Positions 35,259 to 44,134 of a stretch of DNA of 64,000 bases are shown here, piece by piece. Below the pieces are notes generated by a model. It saw nothing but the letters and a program-made list of their open reading frames with translations, ran no database searches and was not told the DNA's origin. This stretch comes from Fodinibius roseus (GTDB lineage Bacteria; Bacteroidota; Rhodothermia; Balneolales; Balneolaceae), in contig NZ_FQUS01000022.1 in the NCBI RefSeq assembly GCF_900129315.1, positions 26,651 through 90,650 of the forward strand, written 5' to 3'. Position 1 is the stretch's first letter. Every line of letters starts with the position of its first letter. A program made the position numbers and the translations under genes.

Positions 35259-37133
35259 TTAGTGATCCTGTTTCAGCAGCTCTTTTTTCATTTCCCGGTA
35301 TTTTCGGGTGAAGTGTATCCCCATTTGTGATTCCCGGAGATCAAAGCCGAACGCCCGCTTGCTTACCACAATAATGGGGGGCGCCTGGATGCGTTTAAAA
35401 AAGTTTATTTTGTACAGTCTCCAGGTATGCTCCAGGTCTTTTATGAAGTCCCGGTGACCGCCAAAGAGTCGCGAAACCAGTCCGACTTCGATCTCCAGCA
35501 TCTCCTCCAGGCTCCCGTCGATATACCACTGAAGGATATCCTCCGGATCGCGGCGAAATTCGATAAAGGCTCTCAGCAGGCGGTCGTGATAGGGATAAAC
35601 GAAGGGATCGCCCTCACCCTCTTCGATATTTTGCTCGTCACTCAGCTCAGCGGAAGCGGGGATTTCAAAAAGCTGATCCGAAAAAATATTCTTGTCCTCC
35701 AAAGAATTGATATAACGACACAGCTCATAGACTTCGGTTTTGTAGAGGTCGGCAATTGGGGCAAGGGCCCCGTTGATGTCCCCATATAGCGTGGCGTATC
35801 CCGTGGCCGTCTCGCTCTTGTTGCCGTTGTTCACAAATACCGCGTTCAGGGCGGCGGCAATACCCGCCAGTACCCTGCTTCCACGGTCCCGGGCCTGGAT
35901 ATTTTCGCGCACCACCGGGGACAGCTCCAGCTCGGTCCGGCGGCCGGAACCGTCCAGCCGCTCAAAAGCTGTGTTACCAAGCTGTTTCAGGGTAAATTCG
36001 AATGCTTCCTGGATGGGGACAACTCCGTAGTTGAGCTGCAGGGTCTCGGCCAGCTGTCGCGCCAGTCCCCTGGTCAGCTCCGAGTTAAACTCAGAGGGCA
36101 TATTCACCGCATATACCTGTCCGGGGCCAAGTGCCCGGCAGAGCAGGTAGGCACTCAGCGAGGAGTCGACCCCACCGCTCATGCCGATGACCGCTTTGGA
36201 GGCATGGATTAAATCAAAAAATTTGCGGATCCCGTACGTGAGCCCTTTTAATAACTCCTCATTATCCCGGTGGTTCGAGAGCGTCTTTTTTTCTTGCTTT
36301 TTCCCGCCATTGTTCTGAAGGTCTACGTGTAACACCTCCTCCTCATAATCACCGGCGATGTTTTGTACCGAACCATCAGGATTGTAGACGGTCGTATTGC
36401 CCTCAAAAAGGAAGAGGTTCTTACCATTATTCTGTATGCCGATATTGTTCACATAAATATAGGGGACCGGGTGGTCCTTCAGGCGATCTTTCACCACTCG
36501 GTGACGTTTGTCATTTTTTCGCCAGGTCCAGGGGGAGCAGGAAATGTTGATAATACACTCCGCCCCGTTGTTCAGTAGGGTTTCGATGGGATCTATCGTG
36601 TAATCATCACTCCACATATCTTCACACAGACTGACGCCGATCCTTCTTTCCCTGCCGTTAATGTCAATTTGAAGCGGCTGCAAAAAATCCTCGATATCCA
36701 TATCCTTCTCCCCCGACAGCTTCCGGGCGGAGTAGAAATGCCGGTCGTCATCAAATTCCCGGTAGTTGGGATGCAGCGTTTTGTGAAACCGACCCGCTAT
36801 CTTCCCATTTCGGGCGACAAAAGCGGTGTTGAATTTTCGGAGTCGTCCATCTTCACCCACGGCCTCTTTGTCTATATCCACATTTCCCCATACGACCGTA
36901 ATCCCGTCGGAAGAGGCAACAATCTGCTCGTTATACCGGTAGCAGTCAAGGACAAACGCCCTGTTTTCCCATTCATCGCCGATCAGGTAGCCCGGGACCG
37001 CCATTTCGGGGAAAATTACAATATCCTGCTTGTCGGCTTTCGCCTGCTTAATCAGGCTGAGCATTTTTTCGGTATTGACATCCGGGTGACCCGGAGAAAT
37101 TTCAATCTGGCAGGCTGCGATTCTTACATCCAT
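35259..37133 (-). CDS. nadE: Glutamine-dependent NAD+ synthetase
   Basis: Last step of NAD synthesis. 624 residues. The N-terminal nitrilase-like glutaminase domain has the Glu-Lys-Cys triad in IVIFPEMAVPGY, FHKTLHPNY and GVSLCEDMWSDD; the C-terminal NAD synthase has the PP-loop AVIGMSGGVDSSLSAYLL (about 325). Normal length for a fused enzyme. It stands alone, with the microprotein terminator convergent to it. Confidence 0.95.
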   Translation of the reverse strand: MDVRIAACQIEISPGHPDVNTEKMLSLIKQAKADKQDIVIFPEMAVPGYLIGDEWENRAFVLDCYRYNEQIVASSDGITVVWGNVDIDKEAVGEDGRLRKFNTAFVARNGKIAGRFHKTLHPNYREFDDDRHFYSARKLSGEKDMDIEDFLQPLQIDINGRERRIGVSLCEDMWSDDYTIDPIETLLNNGAECIINISCSPWTWRKNDKRHRVVKDRLKDHPVPYIYVNNIGIQNNGKNLFLFEGNTTVYNPDGSVQNIAGDYEEEVLHVDLQNNGGKKQEKKTLSNHRDNEELLKGLTYGIRKFFDLIHASKAVIGMSGGVDSSLSAYLLCRALGPGQVYAVNMPSEFNSELTRGLARQLAETLQLNYGVVPIQEAFEFTLKQLGNTAFERLDGSGRRTELELSPVVRENIQARDRGSRVLAGIAAALNAVFVNNGNKSETATGYATLYGDINGALAPIADLYKTEVYELCRYINSLEDKNIFSDQLFEIPASAELSDEQNIEEGEGDPFVYPYHDRLLRAFIEFRRDPEDILQWYIDGSLEEMLEIEVGLVSRLFGGHRDFIKDLEHTWRLYKINFFKRIQAPPIIVVSKRAFGFDLRESQMGIHFTRKYREMKKELLKQDH

Positions 37134-37351
37134 ATTAGGTATAGGTAATATTATAGGGTAACGCCTCGGGTAGTTACCAGGTCAAAGCCGGCGGGTCCGG
37201 AAAGCCTCCGGAAGCCGGTTTTTGCCAGCCTCTTCAGCTGCATATTGACACCATAACGCGGAAGGTGATTCAAGACCTGTCGGCCAACGGCGTTAAAGTA
37301 GGGAAATTACAGGTGACATGAGACCCGTGGCCCGCTTCTGCCGGCGAGAGA

Positions 37352-38077
37352 TCAATCCCGGTCCCGGTGATACCGGAGCATCTGCTCCAGGGTGATTTTC
37401 TGCTCATAGTAAGCACGACCCACTACCACGCCGTAAAGCTGCTCCTCGCTGAGGGTCTTCAGGTCCCCGAGCCCGGAAACGCCACCGGAAGCAATAAATT
37501 GAAGCCCGGGATACTGCTGCTGCAGTGACCGGTAAAGTCCCGTATTGGCGCCCTCCAGGGTCCCGTCCCGTGAAATATCGGTACACAGCACGGTAGAGAG
37601 TCCTCGCTCAATCATAGGCCGGAGAAAGTTGTCCAGTGACTGATCGAGCGTTTTCAGCCAGCCGCCATAGGCTACTTTTCCCTCTTTGAGGTCCATGCCC
37701 AGGATGGCCTGCTCTCCGTAGGTGTCCAGCACGCTTAACCAGTCTTCGCGGTTTTTGACCGCCATAGAGCTGCAGATGATATTCGAGACACCGTGGTCGA
37801 AGAGCGTTGCAGCATCATCGTAGCTGCGAATGCCGCCTCCCGTCTGGACCGAGAGTCCCAGTTCGTTGATAATTTCATTGATGTGGGCGAGGTTGACAAA
37901 TGTACCTTCCCGTGCCCCGTTCAGGTCAACGATGTGAATATGATTAAAGCCGGCGTCCTTAAATTTGCGGGCTTCCTGCAGCGGGTCTTCATTATAGACG
38001 GTAACTTGTTCGTAATCTCCTTTTTGCAGGCGAACCACCTGTCCGTCGAGCAGGTCAACAGCGGGGATAACAATCAT
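37352..38077 (-). CDS. hisA: Phosphoribosylformimino-5-aminoimidazole carboxamide ribotide isomerase
   Basis: HisA TIM barrel for the fourth step of histidine synthesis. 241 residues with ATG 38077 (MIVIPAVDLLDGQVVRLQKG), which is the family start; the longer frame to 38155 runs into an interspersed element. Catalytic Asp in IPAVDLLDG and TDISRDGTLEG; FIASGGVSGLGD. Copy C of the element lies 28 bases upstream. Confidence 0.96.
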   Translation of the reverse strand: MIVIPAVDLLDGQVVRLQKGDYEQVTVYNEDPLQEARKFKDAGFNHIHIVDLNGAREGTFVNLAHINEIINELGLSVQTGGGIRSYDDAATLFDHGVSNIICSSMAVKNREDWLSVLDTYGEQAILGMDLKEGKVAYGGWLKTLDQSLDNFLRPMIERGLSTVLCTDISRDGTLEGANTGLYRSLQQQYPGLQFIASGGVSGLGDLKTLSEEQLYGVVVGRAYYEQKITLEQMLRYHRDRD

Positions 38078-38105
38078 TATGGCATTTGTTATATTGGCAT
38101 TTACA

Positions 38106-38248
38106 GAAGGCTTTTCAAAACCGTTCTTTTGGTCAATATCTGCATTTTCGCGCATTCTACATCCTCATATTGGTCTTATATGAGGTGGTTTTGAAAGCGC
38201 TCAGGTCTTGTTATCGACTGAAATCACTGGTTTCCAAAGCGTTCTCAC
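38106..38248 (+). repeat. Interspersed palindromic element, copy C
   Basis: Third copy of the 145-bp element; landmarks TTTTCAAAACCGTTCTTTTGG, GCATTTTCGCGCATTC, CATCCTCATA, GCGCTCAGG and CACTGGTTTCCAAAGCG. Its central hairpin is CCTCATAT-tggtctt-ATATGAGG, a different sequence but the same pairing position as in copies A and B. It lies just upstream of hisA. Confidence 0.75.
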
Positions 38249-38546
38249 ATGTATTGCAAGGCTGGAAAAGTAAGTTTAAGATTTGTTAATCTCTATTTTA
38301 AAAGAAATTTTTTGCAGATTGTCCCCTTTTGCCTTCGACAGCCGTTGAAGGATGACAATCTGCACAGTCCGGGCAACTCTCCGGAGCTGGATTTGAAGGC
38401 GTCAGGGTTGAGGTTCATGAATTTATAGTCTCAATGAAGCGGACCCAAATATCGGATACCATAAATAGCCAATAGCGTTTAACAATAACCAAAATTAAAT
38501 ATCGACACGGCGCTTAAAAATCACATCTCTAACAGCTAATCCGCCG
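38249..38546. other. Noncoding stretch upstream of hisA and downstream of the patatin gene
   Basis: About 300 bases, including a small piece resembling a dispersed repeat (GACAGCCGTTGAAGGATGACAATC). It presumably holds the hisA promoter. No ORF or RNA recognised. Confidence 0.4.
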
Positions 38547-40808
38547 TCAAAAAGCATAGCCCACATTGATGCGCAGGGCATAGGGACCCTCAAATGCCGG
38601 GGTCATGAGGGTCAGTTCAACGGGACCAATGATGGTTTGGGTGCCGCCGGAGAGCCCGAAGCCCGATTTAAATGCCGAGGGATCAAGCTCCCATCCCGTA
38701 TCGTTGCTCAGGTTGGCCGCATTCCATGTCATCTTGAGGAATGTTCTTCCGGGAAACCTCAGCTGGGCGCCCACCTGGAGCGCACGGATATTTTCTCCCG
38801 ACAGCTGCTGGACCTCATATCCCAAAACCGGGAACTGCCGTTCCCGGAAGATCGAGACCGGTACCGCTCCGCCGCCGAAAAAACGATAATGCAGCGGCAG
38901 GGTGGAGGAGTAGGTAATTGTGCGTCCCGCCGTTAGACGGGAGAGCAGCGAAAACCGGTCTGACACCGGAAATCGCGCCTCCCAGTCTGCCGTAAGCTGC
39001 AAGAACGTCCGGCTGCTGCCCCAGCGACCGTCCGAATAGTCCGACTTGACAAGCAGTTTGTGTCCCCGCGAAGGAAAATAGGCGTGGTCAAAGGAATCGC
39101 CATACAGCAGCATCTGCGCGGTAATAAGGCCGTTTATATTATCCAGGAAAATCGTTTCTCCAATAGCCTCGTTTAAATTATAGGCCTCGAAATGGGGACC
39201 CACTCCAAAAAAAAGCTGAGGCATGATTTCCACTCGCAGCTGGGGAGAAAAAGAGAGCTGTTCCATGTCTACCGCAGAGACACGCTGCTCATTGCTAAAA
39301 ATATCGATCGGCATGCGTGTGGCGCCCCCCGTCAGCGTCAGGTCTGTTTTGGGATAAAATGAAAGCGGCAAAAAATAGGTGCCCTGCAGCTGCAGCTGTT
39401 CTCCCAGCCTCAGGTCCGTAATCAAAGCATCTCCGGGCGTTATGATCTGATTGAAGGTCCCGCTGAAAAGCAGGGAGGCCTTGTACTGGCTGTCGTACCG
39501 CGCTCCAAAACCGACCGTCTGCTGGGTTTCTGTGGTGATATCTATATTCAGGAGATACCCGCTTCGGTCCGGCAGTTCCTGCAGCCGGTAACTGATAAGA
39601 TCGGTGAAGGAACCGGAATTGTATATGCGGTTTAGTTTATATTCCAGCTCTGAAAGGGAATGCCGGGTGGGCGTTTTAATACGCAGCGAATTTTTTAGCC
39701 GATCCCGCAAATACGCGTTGGAACCCCTAACGTTAATCTGCCTGATCAAAAGCGTATCGGCCTGCTGTACAAAAGGGGGGAGTATGGTCATTTGCGGGGA
39801 CCTGCTGACTGAGTCAGCCAATGCCCTGAGGCGCGGAAGCATCCGGCGGGCCGCCTGCTCGCCTTTTTTAATCAGCCGGGCCGCCTCGTCAAAGTCGAAG
39901 GTGGTGTATCCGTCGACCTCCGGCCGGATGTGCAGGTCTGTGAGCTCAAGCTGCCGGCTGTTGGAGGCTTCCATGGTAAAGCCCACGGCCTGCCACAGTA
40001 TATTCACGAACGAATGAAGGCTGTCCGGGGGAGAAAGGGGACTGCTGACGTCCGATGAAATGACGAAGTCGGCCCCGAGGGCGCGGGCATCCGAAGCGGG
40101 AATATTACGCGCCACACCCCCGTCGATATAGCTGGATGAGCCAATTTTTACCGGTTCGAAGATACTCGGAATGGCAATACTGGCCCGGATGACATCCGGC
40201 AGGTACCCGCGGTCCATGCGTACGGCTTCGCCTGTGGCGAGGTCGGTGGCAATTGAGGCAAAAGGGATGGGCAGGTTTCTGAAATCAGAGACCCCGTGAT
40301 AAGGTTCGGTCAGCCGGTAGAGCAGCATAGCAATTTTTTGGCCTTTTATAAGCCCGCGGGGCAACCTCACCGAGCCATCCCTGAACGGAAAAGTAAGCAG
40401 GTTTTGGGAATGATTGGTTTTCTGGTAGATAGATTGATACTGCCGGGGCGCCCGGTTGCTGAAAAATTCCTCCCAGTTGTTGGAAAGGGCAATATCCTCA
40501 AGCATGGCAGGTGTGTAGCCTATTGCATACAGTCCCCCTATAACACTGCCCATGCTGGTACCGGTAACGACATCGGGCCGGATGCCGGCTTCCTCCAGTA
40601 CCTTGAGGACGCCGATATGCGCAAATCCCTTGGCACCGCCGCCGCTCAGTGCCAGTCCGATTCGCGGCGGATCCCTATCCGCAATTTCATCCACGTCTGC
40701 CTCCGACTCGGTACTCCACCCCTGTTGTCCCCGCACGGGCGATACGACGCTCATGAGCAGGCAGCCGGTTAACAGGATAATAATACGCATGATAGGGTAC
40801 GGTGTCAT
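38547..40808 (-). CDS. Patatin-like phospholipase with C-terminal beta-barrel (type Vd-like)
   Basis: 753 residues in three parts. A signal peptide (MRIIILLTGCLLMSVVSPVRG) suggests export; start is at 40808 or 40790. The patatin domain (about 50-330) has the oxyanion loop SGGGAKG, the nucleophile Ser in GTSMGSV and the catalytic Asp in DGGVARN. Then a POTRA-like piece (about 350-430) and a 16-strand-like Omp85 barrel to the C-terminal Phe (INVGYAF). This is the architecture of type Vd autotransporters such as PlpD: a lipase joined to its own barrel. The domain may be exposed outside the cell or in the periplasm. Confidence 0.9.
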   Translation of the reverse strand: MTPYPIMRIIILLTGCLLMSVVSPVRGQQGWSTESEADVDEIADRDPPRIGLALSGGGAKGFAHIGVLKVLEEAGIRPDVVTGTSMGSVIGGLYAIGYTPAMLEDIALSNNWEEFFSNRAPRQYQSIYQKTNHSQNLLTFPFRDGSVRLPRGLIKGQKIAMLLYRLTEPYHGVSDFRNLPIPFASIATDLATGEAVRMDRGYLPDVIRASIAIPSIFEPVKIGSSSYIDGGVARNIPASDARALGADFVISSDVSSPLSPPDSLHSFVNILWQAVGFTMEASNSRQLELTDLHIRPEVDGYTTFDFDEAARLIKKGEQAARRMLPRLRALADSVSRSPQMTILPPFVQQADTLLIRQINVRGSNAYLRDRLKNSLRIKTPTRHSLSELEYKLNRIYNSGSFTDLISYRLQELPDRSGYLLNIDITTETQQTVGFGARYDSQYKASLLFSGTFNQIITPGDALITDLRLGEQLQLQGTYFLPLSFYPKTDLTLTGGATRMPIDIFSNEQRVSAVDMEQLSFSPQLRVEIMPQLFFGVGPHFEAYNLNEAIGETIFLDNINGLITAQMLLYGDSFDHAYFPSRGHKLLVKSDYSDGRWGSSRTFLQLTADWEARFPVSDRFSLLSRLTAGRTITYSSTLPLHYRFFGGGAVPVSIFRERQFPVLGYEVQQLSGENIRALQVGAQLRFPGRTFLKMTWNAANLSNDTGWELDPSAFKSGFGLSGGTQTIIGPVELTLMTPAFEGPYALRINVGYAF

Positions 40809-41243
40809 AGCACGATCTGAAAAACAGGGAAGTTAAGGATAAATATTTGTTAAATTAAACCCTGATATTAAAACAGAGATAAGCAGTCCCGTCAAACATA
40901 TTGTACGGGGCACATCACTATAGGAAATATTATCATCTAACTGCTCCGCCCCAATACCAGCCGTATCTGAGATAAAGAGTCATGCTATTCCCATACATTA
41001 ATTCAAATAGTTGAATTTGATTGAAACGGAAGTTGTTGAAATTACGTAAGACAAACGGGTGAGCAACGACTTTTTGTAACGGTTAGTATCGGGACCTGAT
41101 GGAAACGCCGGAAAGAGGCGTTAAACCGGGGTATTCATTTTCACGGGATTGGAATTCGTGGTTGCACCGGGCGTTTTTTTCTGGTAACGGCGCCACAGGT
41201 TCAGCGTGTTTTGTAATTTCCAGGCGGTCAATACAGCATTCGC
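40809..41243. other. Divergent intergenic region, patatin/translocase genes
   Basis: 435 bases with no ORF. Near the 3' end there are two possible hairpins: AAACGCC (41103-41109)/AGGCGTT (41116-41122), and a distant alternative in which the same 5' piece pairs with GGGCGTTTTTTT (41169-41180). This could be a leader switch for the 41244 gene, but the evidence is weak. A small CCCGT...ACGGG hairpin is at about 40891-40918. Confidence 0.4.
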
Positions 41244-43940
41244 ATGAAAGAATATTTGCATTCCATAATTGACATCAAACAGGGAGAGGGCAAGCTGGCA
41301 GGGCTTATGATCCTGTATAATTTTATCCTGCTGGTTACCCTGTACCTGCTGAAGCCGGTACGCGACAGCCTGTTCCTGGTGGAGCTGGGCTCCCGGCAGC
41401 TCCCGCTGGTGTTCATGCTTACCGCCCTGGCTGTCATTCCCATATCCATGGCCTATTCGCGCTTTTCCAATAACGTCAGTTTGGGATGGGTGATAAATGG
41501 GGTTACGCTCTTCCTGACAGCAAATCTGGTGATCATCTGGTGGCTCGTTCGCGCAGACTCTCCCGTTCTTTATTACCTGTTATATATCTGGGTGAGCATC
41601 TACTCAATATTAATCACCTCACAATTCTGGCTGTTATCCAACGCGCTCTTTACCCCCATACAGGCCAAACGGATTTTTGGCCTGTTGAGCCTTGCCGCGA
41701 TCGCCGGTGCCATGGCCGGGGGAGAGATAACCGGGGTTTTGATCGATCAGCTCGGTGTCGACCCGCGAAATCTACTTCTGATCGGGGCTGCTATCCTGTT
41801 CAGTACCATATTCCTGGTATGGGCTATACGTGCGGAGGCCCATCGTTCGGCCGGCACCGCCGAGTCCATAGAGTCGCAACCGGAACCCGAGAACCCGGGA
41901 TACGGGAAACTCCTGTTCAACGATATTATTACTTCCCGTCACCTGATGCTGATTATGGGTATTATCGCTCTTTCGGTGATTTCGACCACCATTATCGATT
42001 ACCAGTTTAAAACCATAGCCTCGGCCGTTTATGTCACGGATAACAGCCTCACGACATTTATGGGACGTTTTTACGGGCGGGTCAGTGTCATAGCGCTTTT
42101 GCTGCAGCTGTTTTTGTCATCAACGTTTATTGAACGCAGGGGGGTTGGCGGCGCGGTCACCATTTTGCCCAGTATTTTGTTATTGGGTTCAGCGGGACTT
42201 TTTATCTGGACCGGCCTGGCGGCAGCCGTCCTGGTGCGTGGGGCGGATCAGAGTTTAAAGCACTCACTGGACCGGACCGGCCGTGAGCTGTTGTTTGTGC
42301 CGGTGGAGATGAAACTAAAGAAGCGAACGAAAGTATTTATCGATCTTTTTGTCGACAACGGGGCCCAGGGCTTTGCAGGTCTGCTGTTGCTGCTGCTTAC
42401 CTTCCAGCTGACCCTCACCGTACAGCAGCTCAGCCTGGTGGTCATCGGGCTGCTCGTATGCTGGATCATCCTGGCGCTGTGGGTACAAAGATCCTATGTG
42501 AATGAATTCCGCGAATCGGTTGAAAAGCAGGTAAATGATAACCATGCGGAAACGCGATCGGATGACAAAAAAATATCCAAGTCCGAACTACTCCGTAATT
42601 TACAGAGCCGGGATGTACGCACGGTCTTACATACGTTAAAAAACCTCGAAGCAAATTATGACCTTCGGGATATTCCGCTCCAGCCGTTGGAACGGATGTT
42701 GGGACATCCGAATTCGTCGGTGCGAAAAAAGTGTCTCCAATTGTTCCGGACCCGCGAAATTGAAGGATATATTGAAGAGATCGCCAGACTCATTGAAGAC
42801 CCCAGTGTGGAGGTCCGCCTCGAAGCGGCCCGCTACATCTACCATTTTTATGATTCCTCTGCGTATGAGGGGGACTGGCAGGAGATACTGCGAGAGGGAC
42901 TCCGGCATCAGGATGTTAAAATCAGGGCCTCTACCCTCGGACTAATCACGAAGGACGGAAGCAGGCAGGAAAGGGAACTGATTACCACCGATCTGTTGGA
43001 GAGTGCCCTAAACTATAAAGGGGAGGGGGAAAAAGAACTGAGATATGAAACTGCGCGGGCCCTGAGCGTGGTATACGAGCCCTCGCGGAACCACATCCTG
43101 ACGGCGCTTCTGAGGGATTCATCGCCCGAGGTGGTCAAGCGCGCCATTATCAGTGCAGGAGAGTCCGGGGACCGCGAGTTTATCCACATGTTGTTGGATT
43201 ATCTTGATTCTGAACAGTACAGAAGAACGGCGCAAAAGGGACTTTCCATGTACGGCGAGCGTATTTTGGGGACGATGTTTGACTACCTGACCGACGACCA
43301 GGTCTCTCTCTCAAAGCGGTTGCAGATACCACGTATTCTCTATCTTATCCCCAGTCAGGTGGCCCTTAATGTGCTGCAGCTCTCCCTGAATTACTGTGAT
43401 ATTCCCGTGCGGCACCAGGTGATCAAAGCACTCAATAAAATTAGGCTGAAGATCGAATCGCCTGTTTTTGATGAGGAAAAATTACAAAAGTGTGTCCGCC
43501 AGGAAGCCCGGCGCTATGCCTTGCTCAAACAATCGCAGGTGGTGCTCAAAGTGTCGGACTATGGACCTGCCCTGCTGGAGGAAATAGATGAGGAGATCGC
43601 CAGGAGTTTTGAAAATATCTTCCGGCTCCTGGGACTGATCTACAACGCAGACGATATCTATAATGTGTACAAAGGCATCCGCAGCGACAAGAACACACTC
43701 ATCTCCGAAAGCATTGAGTTTTTGGACAATTTGATCGAATGGGAGATCAAAAAGTTCTTAATGCCGCTTTTCGAATCTCTGTTGTCGAGTCAGAATAACT
43801 ACGGTCCGTTTGAACAGCAAATACAGTCCGCCGATAAGGCGCTGCATTTTTTGGCTGATCTGGATCATCCCACCCTCCAGGAGCTGGTCTCGGAGGCCAG
43901 GGAGAGAGCTAACGGGGGAGAAGCGGTTCGAAAGGACTGA
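41244..43940 (+). CDS. ATP/ADP-translocase-like (TlcC/NTT) carrier fused to HEAT repeats
   Basis: 898 residues. The N-terminal part (about 1-430) has about 12 membrane helices and the nucleotide-transporter signature LYLLKPVRDSLFLVELG and SRQLPLVFMLTALAV, as in the NTT family of Rickettsia, Chlamydia and plastids. The C-terminal part (about 450-880) is soluble, alpha-helical and made of HEAT-like repeats (PLERMLGHPNSSVRKKCLQL; ARLIEDPSVEVRLEAARYIY). Such carrier-HEAT fusions exist in free-living Bacteroidota; substrate unknown, since free-living cells have little need to import ATP. Read start at ATG 41244. Confidence 0.88.
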   Translation: MKEYLHSIIDIKQGEGKLAGLMILYNFILLVTLYLLKPVRDSLFLVELGSRQLPLVFMLTALAVIPISMAYSRFSNNVSLGWVINGVTLFLTANLVIIWWLVRADSPVLYYLLYIWVSIYSILITSQFWLLSNALFTPIQAKRIFGLLSLAAIAGAMAGGEITGVLIDQLGVDPRNLLLIGAAILFSTIFLVWAIRAEAHRSAGTAESIESQPEPENPGYGKLLFNDIITSRHLMLIMGIIALSVISTTIIDYQFKTIASAVYVTDNSLTTFMGRFYGRVSVIALLLQLFLSSTFIERRGVGGAVTILPSILLLGSAGLFIWTGLAAAVLVRGADQSLKHSLDRTGRELLFVPVEMKLKKRTKVFIDLFVDNGAQGFAGLLLLLLTFQLTLTVQQLSLVVIGLLVCWIILALWVQRSYVNEFRESVEKQVNDNHAETRSDDKKISKSELLRNLQSRDVRTVLHTLKNLEANYDLRDIPLQPLERMLGHPNSSVRKKCLQLFRTREIEGYIEEIARLIEDPSVEVRLEAARYIYHFYDSSAYEGDWQEILREGLRHQDVKIRASTLGLITKDGSRQERELITTDLLESALNYKGEGEKELRYETARALSVVYEPSRNHILTALLRDSSPEVVKRAIISAGESGDREFIHMLLDYLDSEQYRRTAQKGLSMYGERILGTMFDYLTDDQVSLSKRLQIPRILYLIPSQVALNVLQLSLNYCDIPVRHQVIKALNKIRLKIESPVFDEEKLQKCVRQEARRYALLKQSQVVLKVSDYGPALLEEIDEEIARSFENIFRLLGLIYNADDIYNVYKGIRSDKNTLISESIEFLDNLIEWEIKKFLMPLFESLLSSQNNYGPFEQQIQSADKALHFLADLDHPTLQELVSEARERANGGEAVRKD

Positions 43941-44134
43941 GTGGTGTTATTTCGACAGCGCTATGGGAAATGCGTTAAACTAAACCGACCGTATTTCTGT
44001 TCGATCTCAGTATGGCGTATGTAAATGCAGCGCCGGCGGATACCGGCAGGCCGCGACAGGGAAGGAGATCCGCTAAGCGTCTTGCAGGCGATACGGTAGA
44101 ACAGCTTCAACACTAAAATGGCAAAATAATTCTT

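Noticed and set aside
38078..38155. Longer N-terminus for hisA
   Set aside because: It enters interspersed element copy C, and the family starts at MIVIPAVD (38077).
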